The position numbers and the translations under genes were made by a program. Below, one piece after another: positions 26,108-33,934 of a stretch of 64,000 nucleotides of DNA. Each line of letters opens with the position of its first letter. Positions within the stretch are counted from its first letter, which is position 1. The notes beneath the pieces were generated by a model. The model saw only the letters and a list, made by a program, of their open reading frames with translations, was not told where the DNA came from and ran no database searches. The DNA comes from Bifidobacterium felsineum (GTDB lineage: Bacteria > Actinomycetota > Actinomycetes > Actinomycetales > Bifidobacteriaceae). The stretch spans positions 1-64,000 of the forward strand of contig NZ_PEBJ01000002.1 in NCBI RefSeq assembly GCF_002802915.1. Reading direction: 5' to 3'.

Positions 26108-26753
26108 GACGAACTTCAATAATACGGAAGCCCTTGGAGCTCGCGTATTTGCCCACCGTGAACTCGGCTCCCAACGCCTGAGCAAGCCACTTGATCAGCG
26201 AATCGGAACCAAGATTCTTCTGCACCACCAGGTATGCGGCGGCACCCCGCTTCAGCTTCGGCAACCAAGCCATCAGCAGGGTGTGCAGTGCCTCCTTGCC
26301 GATGCGAATCGGCGGATTCGACCAGATGGCATCGAATTCGAGATCCTCCGGAATGCCGGTTGCGTTCTTCGGCTGGCGGGCTTGAGGCAGGGGGGTGCTG
26401 GATTCATCGACCTGCGTAATGTGGATATTGGCGCATCCATTGTCGGCGGCATTGACCGCCGTCAAATCAAGCGCACGCTCATTGACATCCACCGCCCACA
26501 CATTGGCGTTCGGCGATTCAAACGCCATGGAAAGCGCGATAGGCCCCCAACCACATCCCAGATCCAGGAAGTCGCCCTCCTCGGGCAATTCGGGAGCGTG
26601 GCGCAGCAGCACTGACGTGCCCAAGTCGAGGCGCGAACCGGAGAATACGCCGTTCGACACCTTCACGCTGGCCTCATGGTCGCGCAATGTCATATGCAGT
26701 GTGCGGCGCACGTCTTTGGACGAGGGTTCCGCGGAGAAATACTGCTCTGCCAT
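26097..26753 (-). CDS. Class I SAM methyltransferase, RsmC-like
   Basis: A 218-aa methyltransferase resembling the catalytic half of 16S rRNA (guanine-N2) methyltransferase RsmC. SAM-binding motif LDLGCGWGPIALSMA lies near residues 62-76, an acidic AVDVNERAL follows, and the catalytic SNPPIR motif is present (WSNPPIRIG). The N-terminal pseudo-methyltransferase domain of E. coli RsmC is missing, as is common in Gram-positives. It overlaps hrpA by 11 bp on the same strand, which supports a shared role in ribosome or RNA handling. Divergent from hflX with a 157-bp gap. Confidence 0.87.
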   Translation of the reverse strand: MAEQYFSAEPSSKDVRRTLHMTLRDHEASVKVSNGVFSGSRLDLGTSVLLRHAPELPEEGDFLDLGCGWGPIALSMAFESPNANVWAVDVNERALDLTAVNAADNGCANIHITQVDESSTPLPQARQPKNATGIPEDLEFDAIWSNPPIRIGKEALHTLLMAWLPKLKRGAAAYLVVQKNLGSDSLIKWLAQALGAEFTVGKYASSKGFRIIEVRHEI

Positions 26754-26910
26754 ACTGTGACTCCATTTCCGCGGGATTCCCGCATACCGTTGATCGCATT
26801 ATCCACTGGCATTGTCGTGCTGCACATGATCCCATACCGGGCATGTCACCTCATTTGATGATAATAAGGAACCATAGAAGAATCGTGAACCATTGACTTG
26901 AGAGGCGTCT

Positions 26911-28416
26911 TTGAGCGACAACAACCAGTACACCAACATCGACCATGGCAGCTCCGGCATTACATCTCAGGGCGTGCTTTCCTCACAGTCGGATGTGTTG
27001 CTGGACAATAATCAACGACCAGCCGGATGGCGGGAAGACACTAATCAGGAATGGGAAGAGCGCGAGGCGCGCAACGAGTTCAAACACGTGGCCGGTCTCG
27101 GCGAACTCGAAGATGTCACCGAAGTCGAATACCGCAAGGTTCGTCTGGAACGTGTCGTACTGGTGGGCGTGTGGTCGTCTGCCGTGACCACCCAGGCCAA
27201 GGCGGAGGAATCCTTGCGTGAGCTGGCGGCGCTCGCGGAAACCGCAGGCGCCGTGGTCTGCGATGGTTTGCTGCAGCATCGCCTGAAGCCCGACGCGGCC
27301 ACGTATGTGGGTTCCGGTAAGGCTCGCGAGATCGCCGATATCGTGGCGCGTGAGGAAGCCGATACCATCATCGTGGACGACGATCTGCCGCCGTCGCAAC
27401 GCCGTGCCTTGGAAGACGCCGCCAAAGTCAAGGTGGTGGATCGTACGGCCGTGATCCTCGATATTTTCGCCCAGCACGCCACATCCCGCGAGGGCAAGGC
27501 GCAGGTGGAGCTCGCCCAGTTGGAATACATGCTGCCGCGTTTGCGTGGTTGGGGTGGATCCCTATCCCGTCAGGCCGGCGGTCGAGCGGCCGGTGCCGAT
27601 GCGGGTATCGGTTCCCGTGGCCCGGGCGAGACCAAAATTGAGATGGATCGTCGTGTGATTCGCACCCGTATCGCAAGACTCCGCCGTCAGATTCGCGAGA
27701 TGGCTCCGGCTCGCGAAGTCAAGCGTGGTTCACGCCGTCGCTTCGGACTGCCGACCGTGGCGGTGGTGGGGTACACCAATGCGGGCAAGTCATCGCTCAC
27801 CAATCGTCTGACCGGTTCCACCGAATTGGTGGAGAACGCACTGTTCGCCACTTTGGATACCGCGGTGAGACGAGCGAAAACCCGTGACGGACGCTACTAC
27901 GCCTATGTGGATACGGTTGGTTTTGTGCGCCGCCTGCCGACCCAGTTGGTGGAGGCGTTCAAATCCACGCTGGAGGAAGTGGCGGAAGCCGATGTGATCG
28001 TGCATGTGGTGGACGGATCGCATCCCGATCCGTTCTCCCAGATCGATGCGGTGAACGACGTGCTGGCGGATATCGAAGGCACCGCGTCCATTCCCCGCAT
28101 CGTGGTGTTCAACAAGGCCGATCAGATCGACGATGCGACTCGTGAACGCCTTTCGGCTCTTCAACCGGATGCGTATATCGTTTCCGCATACAGCGGTGAA
28201 GGAATAGACGAGCTGCGTGAGGCGGTGGAGTCGTTGCTGCCGGTTCCTCATGTGCATGTCAACGCATTGCTGCCGTATACGGCAGGCTCATTGCTCTCCC
28301 GCGTTCGTGAATACGGCAAGGTGGGCAGCGTGGAATACCGCGATGACGGTGTGCTGTTGGAGGCCGATGTGGATTCCCATCTGGCGGCCCAGGTCATCGA
28401 ACAGTCAATCGATTAA
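26911..28416 (+). CDS. hflX: GTPase HflX
   Basis: Ribosome-associated GTPase that splits stalled 70S/100S ribosomes, 501 aa. The HflX N-terminal domain contains GSGKAREI, a VDDDLPPSQRRALED stretch and the conserved glycine-rich GRAAGADAGIGSRGPGETKIE linker; the G domain has GYTNAGKSSL (287-296), DTVGFVRRLP and NKAD. The start is a TTG at 26911 with GAGAGG (26900-26905) upstream; an N-terminal extension of about 75 residues precedes the conserved domain. It is separated from ldh by 176 bp carrying operators. Confidence 0.94.
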   Translation: MSDNNQYTNIDHGSSGITSQGVLSSQSDVLLDNNQRPAGWREDTNQEWEEREARNEFKHVAGLGELEDVTEVEYRKVRLERVVLVGVWSSAVTTQAKAEESLRELAALAETAGAVVCDGLLQHRLKPDAATYVGSGKAREIADIVAREEADTIIVDDDLPPSQRRALEDAAKVKVVDRTAVILDIFAQHATSREGKAQVELAQLEYMLPRLRGWGGSLSRQAGGRAAGADAGIGSRGPGETKIEMDRRVIRTRIARLRRQIREMAPAREVKRGSRRRFGLPTVAVVGYTNAGKSSLTNRLTGSTELVENALFATLDTAVRRAKTRDGRYYAYVDTVGFVRRLPTQLVEAFKSTLEEVAEADVIVHVVDGSHPDPFSQIDAVNDVLADIEGTASIPRIVVFNKADQIDDATRERLSALQPDAYIVSAYSGEGIDELREAVESLLPVPHVHVNALLPYTAGSLLSRVREYGKVGSVEYRDDGVLLEADVDSHLAAQVIEQSID

Positions 28417-28438
28417 CGTGAGGAAAGTCACATATATA

Positions 28439-28454
28439 TTGTGAGCGCTAACAA
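28439..28454. promoter_or_regulatory. LacI-type operator upstream of ldh
   Basis: TTGTGAGCGCTAACAA is a nearly perfect palindrome of the GCGC-centred LacI-family type (symmetrical form TTGTTAGCGCTAACAA, one mismatch). Bifidobacterial global LacI regulators such as AraQ are reported to bind sites of this kind at central-carbon genes; assignment to that regulator is inference. Confidence 0.7.
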
Positions 28455-28495
28455 CTGTTGAAATTGATGGGTTCCATGATTTTTGCAGTGCGTTA

Positions 28496-28528
28496 TTGAG
28501 AGCGCAAACGTCTTAGCGGGTTTATAAA
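28496..28528 (+). promoter_or_regulatory. Second operator-like site and probable ldh promoter
   Basis: TTGAGAGCGCAAACG (28496-28510) repeats the first site's pattern with three mismatches, its centre 57 bp downstream. TATAAA at 28523-28528 is a good -10 box; the corresponding -35 area falls within this second site, so a bound repressor would interfere with RNA polymerase. Confidence 0.5.
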
Positions 28529-28586
28529 GTGAAACCGTTAGTCACATGGCCTGCCATTCTGCAGACCGCCTTTGAAGAGAGGTTAA

Positions 28587-29554
<968 letters not shown>

Positions 29555-29555
<1 letters not shown>

Positions 29556-29662
29556 TAAATAATTGATTGATGGAGCGTCTTCGTTGTCGCTGCTCGCTCG
29601 ACGTACCTTCGTACGCCTTCGCTTGCGCTCCTAGAAGCCGCACACATCAATCAATTATTTAT
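29555..29662 (+). repeat. 18-bp perfect inverted repeat around a 72-nt structured centre
   Basis: ATAAATAATTGATTGATG (29555-29572, starting on the last base of the ldh stop) and its exact complement (29645-29662) enclose 72 nt with further short inverted pieces (CGTAC..GTACG, GCGC). It precedes a canonical terminator and could cap the ldh mRNA 3' end. Confidence 0.75.
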
Positions 29663-29677
29663 AATTAGTACGGTTAT

Positions 29678-29721
29678 AAGTGATCGCCACATGGAATTAT
29701 CCGTGTGGCGATCACTTTTTT
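29678..29721 (+). terminator. Intrinsic terminator of ldh
   Basis: AAGTGATCGCCACA (29678-29691) and TGTGGCGATCACTT (29704-29717) form a 14-bp stem followed by a T run. It is also placed to stop the convergent transporter gene, though the minus side lacks a long T run. Confidence 0.9.
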
Positions 29722-29729
29722 ATGGGTGG

Positions 29730-30668
29730 CTACTTGTGAAGCTCGCCGGCTGAAGGGGTGGTGTAACCTTCCGGCTCGAGCTGGAAGGTGGTGTGGGGCA
29801 CCGAGACGGGGAAGTGCTCGCGCAGGCAATCCTGCAGTTGGGCCAATACCTGGGCGGCCTGCTCCATCGTGAGGTTCCTGTCCACCACCACATGGGCCAT
29901 CAGGATCGGCATTCCGGTGGACACCGTGCTGGCGTGAAGATCATGCACGGCGATCACATGCGGCACGCTCTCCAGATGCGTGCGCACGGCGTCCAGGTCG
30001 AGACCTTTCGGAGTCTCCTCAAGCAGAACCCTGACGGCATTGTGCAGCAGTTTGATGGCTCGCGGAATCATCAGCAAGGCGATAATCGCGCCGGCCACGG
30101 CGTCAAATCCCCTCCAACCGGTGGACATCATCACCAAGGCCGACATGACCACGGCCACCGAGCCGAGCGCATCATTCATGACTTCCAGGAACGCCGCCTT
30201 CATGTTCATGTTGTCCTCACGCTGCGAGGCCAGAATGAAAATGGAAATCACATTGGCGCTGAGACCCAAAATTCCCACAAAAAGCAACAGGCCGATATCG
30301 TCGATTTGATTATGCGAATTGCCGAACAACCGCATTCCGGCCTCAACCAACGCGTATATGCCGACGATAAGCAGCACCAGAGCGCCAGCTGCCGCGGTGA
30401 GTACTTCCAAACGCGCCCAGCCCCAAGTACGTGTGTTGCTGGGTTTTCGCTGCATCAAAATCGCAGTCACCGTGGATGCAATCAGAACGGACATGTCGGT
30501 GAGCATATGCCCGGCATCCACGAGCAAGGCCAGGGAGCCAGTGAGAAAAGCGGAAACCACTTCGATAAGAAACACCGAACTGGTGACGGTGAGCGTCGCG
30601 ATGAGTCGACGCTGATGTGCTTTGGTTCCGACGCCGGATGATGACGTGGATGCATGCGTGTGAGACAT
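29730..30668 (-). CDS. Cation diffusion facilitator (CzcD/ZitB-type metal exporter)
   Basis: A 312-aa, six-helix CDF antiporter likely exporting zinc or a related divalent metal. The signature lies in helices 2 and 5: SLALLVDAGHMLTDMSVL (metal-binding HxxxD) and EVMNDALGSVAVVM; the cytoplasmic C-terminal domain contains HVIAVHDLHASTV. The start at 30668 (MSHTHAST) has AAAGGAG upstream on the minus strand; the longer frame to 30941 crosses low-quality sequence and is rejected. The N terminus bears a short His/Thr/Ser-rich segment, common in zinc transporters. Confidence 0.9.
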   Translation of the reverse strand: MSHTHASTSSSGVGTKAHQRRLIATLTVTSSVFLIEVVSAFLTGSLALLVDAGHMLTDMSVLIASTVTAILMQRKPSNTRTWGWARLEVLTAAAGALVLLIVGIYALVEAGMRLFGNSHNQIDDIGLLLFVGILGLSANVISIFILASQREDNMNMKAAFLEVMNDALGSVAVVMSALVMMSTGWRGFDAVAGAIIALLMIPRAIKLLHNAVRVLLEETPKGLDLDAVRTHLESVPHVIAVHDLHASTVSTGMPILMAHVVVDRNLTMEQAAQVLAQLQDCLREHFPVSVPHTTFQLEPEGYTTPSAGELHK

Positions 30669-30847
30669 GGCTGGTTGCGACTCCTTTACTATCGGTGTCG
30701 AGATGAAATCGTTTCTCAATACCATTTGCGATACGGTCATATACGAAGAAACCCCGGTTTGAACCGGGGTCTCTTCAGCTGGTTGACAGTGTAGCATGCT
30801 GAGGGATGCATGGCATTGCTGCCGAGGAAAGAAAGCCATGCCGTTTC

Positions 30848-31564
30848 CTACAGTTTCCTCAATACCGTGACCACTTTGCCCATAATGGTGGCATGGGTGC
30901 CGTCGATGGGAGAGTAGGCCGGATTGTGCGGCATAAGCCAAACGTGGCCATTCTCCTTGCGGAAGGTTTTCACCGTGGCCTCATCATCCAGAAGCGCCGC
31001 GACGATATCGCCGTTTGTGGCGGAATGCTGTTCGCGAACCACAACGAAATCCCCGTCGCAGATCGCGGCGTCAACCATGGAATCACCGTGGACCTCAAGC
31101 ATGAACAATTTGCCAGAACCAGTCAGACGTTCGGGAAGACGCATGACGTCATCGACATGCTGCTCGGCAGTGATGGGGGTTCCGGCGGCAATTCGCCCGA
31201 CCAAAGGCACGTCTCGCGACTCATTGATTGATTCACTGGGGAATTGGAATATCTCCGCGGCGGACTCGCTAGGCTGTTCCTCTTCGGAATCAGATGCGGC
31301 GATAGGGGTAGCGGACGCAATCACTTCAATGGCACGACCTTTATTGGCGTTGACCCGAATGAATCCTTTTTCCTCGAGCACTTGAAGTTGGTGCTTGACG
31401 GATGATGGGCTTTTCAATCCGGCTGCAGAGCCGATCTCGCGGAATGATGGTGCGAACCCCTGCTCCTCGATATGCGACCTGATGGCGTCCAGAACCTTGC
31501 GTTGGCGTTCGGTCAGAGACAACTCGTCCGCAATGGGCTTGGGGGAGAAGGGGATGGTGCTCAC
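30848..31564 (-). CDS. lexA: LexA repressor
   Basis: SOS-response repressor with self-cleavage, 238 aa. The winged helix-turn-helix occupies about residues 13-75 ([21 protein letters not shown]), the RecA-stimulated cleavage bond is A127-G128 in VGRIAAGTP, and the protease pair is S162 (GDSM) and K199 (ATVKTF). Residues 85-115 form an acidic Ser/Glu-rich linker longer than in E. coli LexA. The region upstream holds four LexA-box-like sequences and a divergent LysM gene, so lexA is probably autoregulated. Confidence 0.96.
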   Translation of the reverse strand: MSTIPFSPKPIADELSLTERQRKVLDAIRSHIEEQGFAPSFREIGSAAGLKSPSSVKHQLQVLEEKGFIRVNANKGRAIEVIASATPIAASDSEEEQPSESAAEIFQFPSESINESRDVPLVGRIAAGTPITAEQHVDDVMRLPERLTGSGKLFMLEVHGDSMVDAAICDGDFVVVREQHSATNGDIVAALLDDEATVKTFRKENGHVWLMPHNPAYSPIDGTHATIMGKVVTVLRKL

Positions 31565-31616
31565 GTCGGGCTCCTTTCATGCTTTCTTAAGCATAACGTG
31601 ACATGAACAATAAATC

Positions 31617-31697
31617 AAACATCTGTTCGAGTGTCTGCTTGACACGCTCGAACGGATGTGCAACCATAAGAACAGATGTTCGATAGAACACCTGTTC
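31617..31697. promoter_or_regulatory. Cluster of four LexA (SOS) box-like sites
   Basis: The GAAC-N4-GTTC pattern of Gram-positive SOS boxes occurs as AAACATCTGTTC (31617-31628), GAACGGATGTGC (31650-31661), GAACAGATGTTC (31670-31681) and GAACACCTGTTC (31686-31697). The third and fourth are perfect; the other two each have one mismatch. They lie in the 149-bp gap between lexA and the divergent LysM gene and should control both. Confidence 0.85.
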
Positions 31698-31713
31698 GAG
31701 AAGGGTGGTTGTG

Positions 31714-32121
31714 ATGACTGGTTCAATCGCAATGGCTGTTATTCGCGATTCGGCAATGGATGGTGCCACACATCGTCGTGCGGTGTCGAGAGGGAAAGAT
31801 GATGCTTATGTGCGTATCCGTGAGAATAGGCAGCGCATGCGTGCGCGTCGCCGTGGCATTGTGATGGCGATGATCGTTACTGTGATGCTGACATGGTTCG
31901 TCGCAAGCGTATGGACCGTTGAGCCGGCACGTTCGGATACCGGCATGACGAATGTGACAACCTACACGGTCAAGCCCGGGGACACGCTATGGGCGTATGC
32001 ATCGTCGAATACGCCCCAGGGCCAGGATGTGTCCGAAACGGTCGATGAATTGATTGAGCTGAATGGTTTGGATTCCGGATCATTGCGTGCCGGCCAGCGA
32101 ATCGTTGTTCCCAATGAATAA
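31714..32121 (+). CDS. Single-pass membrane LysM protein, probable SOS-induced division regulator
   Basis: A 135-aa protein: short basic cytoplasmic N terminus, one transmembrane helix ([19 protein letters not shown], about residues 50-68), then an extracellular LysM domain that binds peptidoglycan ([13 protein letters not shown] ... [19 protein letters not shown]). The layout and its place divergent from lexA and before nrdR match Mycobacterium Rv2719c (ChiZ), Corynebacterium DivS and Bacillus YneA, small SOS-induced proteins that delay division. Function is inferred from this context. ATG 31714 is favoured over GTG codons at 31705 and 31711 because GAGAAGGG ends 8 bp before it. Confidence 0.82.
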   Translation: MTGSIAMAVIRDSAMDGATHRRAVSRGKDDAYVRIRENRQRMRARRRGIVMAMIVTVMLTWFVASVWTVEPARSDTGMTNVTTYTVKPGDTLWAYASSNTPQGQDVSETVDELIELNGLDSGSLRAGQRIVVPNE

Positions 32122-32173
32122 GCCAACCCACCAGTATTCGAATTTTTTCTCTGGTCCAGTTATTCTAGGTGGC

Positions 32174-32620
32174 ATGCATTGTCCTTTTTGCCAGAATCCC
32201 GATACCAAGGTTATCGATACGCGTATTAGCGAAGATGGTCATTCCATCCGTAGACGGCGCGTATGCCCGAAATGCAACCGTCGTTTTACCACGCTGGAAA
32301 CCAGCATGCTGCTGGTAACGAAACGTTCAGGTGGGGCTGAGCCATTCAGCCGTGACAAAGTCATCAATGGCGTGCGCAAGGCGTGCCAAGGCCGACCCGT
32401 GCGTGAAGAGGATTTGAAGGCTCTTGGGCAGAAAGTTGAAGAGGATCTTCGTTCCCGTGGCCTCGCTGAGGTGACCTCCGACGAGGTGGGCAAAGCGATT
32501 TTGAAGCCATTGCGGGATTTGGATGAAGTGGCGTATCTACGCTTCGCAAGCGTATACCAGGATTTCTCTGGATTGGAGGACTTCCAGCACGCCATTGATG
32601 AATTGCGCAGTGATAAATAG
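32174..32620 (+). CDS. nrdR: Transcriptional repressor NrdR
   Basis: A 148-aa repressor of ribonucleotide reductase genes. An N-terminal zinc ribbon is complete ([13 protein letters not shown] and [12 protein letters not shown]), followed by an ATP-cone domain ([27 protein letters not shown]) that senses ATP/dATP. ATG 32174 is the family start; the longer frame from 32063 overlaps the LysM gene. The lexA / LysM / nrdR order is the same as in mycobacteria. The 52-bp gap from the LysM gene allows co-transcription under SOS control. Confidence 0.95.
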   Translation: MHCPFCQNPDTKVIDTRISEDGHSIRRRRVCPKCNRRFTTLETSMLLVTKRSGGAEPFSRDKVINGVRKACQGRPVREEDLKALGQKVEEDLRSRGLAEVTSDEVGKAILKPLRDLDEVAYLRFASVYQDFSGLEDFQHAIDELRSDK

Positions 32621-32654
32621 ATAGAAACAGCTTCTACATCGTATGCAAATAATT

Positions 32655-32706
32655 AAATGGGTTGGGCCGCCCCTGTAATGATCAGGGGGGGCGGCCCAAC
32701 CCATTT
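32655..32706. terminator. Bidirectional terminator between nrdR and serA
   Basis: Arms begin AAATGGGTTGGGCCGCCCC at 32655 and close at 32706 with the complementary GGGCGGCCCAACCCATTT, a stem of about 18 bp. It separates the convergent nrdR and serA genes. Confidence 0.9.
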
Positions 32707-32724
32707 GCCGTTGTGCAACTGTCG

Positions 32725-33924
32725 TCAGTTGGTGACACGCATGCGAATCGTGCCCTCGATGTTGCGCAGGGCATTCAGGGTATCAGAGCTCGGCTTGGTG
32801 GCCACGTCGGTAACCACATAACCAAGTTCGCCTTCCGTAGCCAGCGATTGGAAGGAAATATTGATGTTTTCCTCGCCCAGCACATGGTTGACGCGGGCCA
32901 GCACGCCAGGGAGATTATCGTGCAGGTGTGCGATGCGGCAGACACCCTTGCAGGCGCCGAGATTGATTTGCGGCAGGTTCACTGAAAGCGATGTAGAACC
33001 GTTGAACCAATAATCCTCAAGACGCTGGGAAACGAAGTGCCCGATGGACTTCTGAGCTTCCAACGTGGAGCCACCGATATGCGGGGTGAGAATCATGTTG
33101 TCTTCATCGGCAAGAGGCGTATTGAATGCGTCTCCGCTTTTCTTCGGCTCCACAGGGAAGACGTCAACTGCCGCTCCTGCAAGATGCCCGGAGTCGAGGT
33201 GCTGCTTAAGGGCATCCAGGTCGGCGACGAAGCCACGCGACAAATTGATGAAAATGGCGTCCTGCTTCATATGCTCAAACTGGTCTTCTCCGAAGAAGCC
33301 GGTATTGGACTTTCGACCATCGACGTGCAACGTCACGGCATCGGACTGCTCCAGCAGCTCGTTAAGGGTGGCGCAACGGTGAGCGTTGCCCAATGCCAAC
33401 TTTTCCTCGATATCATAGAAAAGCACACGCATACCCAATGCCTCAGCCAGCACGGAAAGCTGAGATCCAATATTGCCGTAGCCGATGATGCCCAGAGTCT
33501 TACCTCGCACCTCATGGGAGCCGGCGGCTGATTTATCCCATACTCCATGTTTGATATGGTGCGTGTGCGCGGGAATGCGACGCATCAGGCAGATGATGTC
33601 GCAGATGACAAGTTCCACTACGGAACGAGTATTGGAATATGGGGCATTGAATACGGCGATGCCATGCTTGCCGGCATAGTCCAGATCGACTTGGTTGGTG
33701 CCGATGCAGAAGCATCCGACAGCGCTGAGTGTTGGACGGGCGGCCAACACACGTGCGGTGACATTGGTTTTTGAACGTACGCCGACGAGGTCGACGCCGT
33801 CCAGTGCGTCGATGAGCTCGTCTTCGTTCAAAGCGCCTTTCATGGTTTCGACTTCAAAACCATGATCGCGAAGCGATTGAGCCGCGTCCGGATGAATATT
33901 TTCCAGTAGTAATGCTTTCGGCAT
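32725..33924 (-). CDS. serA: D-3-phosphoglycerate dehydrogenase
   Basis: First enzyme of serine synthesis, oxidising 3-phosphoglycerate with NAD+. The 399-aa protein has the D-2-hydroxyacid dehydrogenase fold: NAD-binding LGIIGYGNIGSQLSVLAEALGM, the catalytic R in NLSRGFVADLDAL, E in VEPKKSG (region), H in LTPHIGGSTLEAQ, and a C-terminal ACT domain from about 325 on that allows feedback control. ATG 33924 has GGTGAG upstream; a GTG at 33933 is the alternative. It begins 10 bp after the helD stop, so the two are likely in one transcript. Confidence 0.94.
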   Translation of the reverse strand: MPKALLLENIHPDAAQSLRDHGFEVETMKGALNEDELIDALDGVDLVGVRSKTNVTARVLAARPTLSAVGCFCIGTNQVDLDYAGKHGIAVFNAPYSNTRSVVELVICDIICLMRRIPAHTHHIKHGVWDKSAAGSHEVRGKTLGIIGYGNIGSQLSVLAEALGMRVLFYDIEEKLALGNAHRCATLNELLEQSDAVTLHVDGRKSNTGFFGEDQFEHMKQDAIFINLSRGFVADLDALKQHLDSGHLAGAAVDVFPVEPKKSGDAFNTPLADEDNMILTPHIGGSTLEAQKSIGHFVSQRLEDYWFNGSTSLSVNLPQINLGACKGVCRIAHLHDNLPGVLARVNHVLGEENINISFQSLATEGELGYVVTDVATKPSSDTLNALRNIEGTIRMRVTN

Positions 33925-33934
33925 GCCTCTCACC

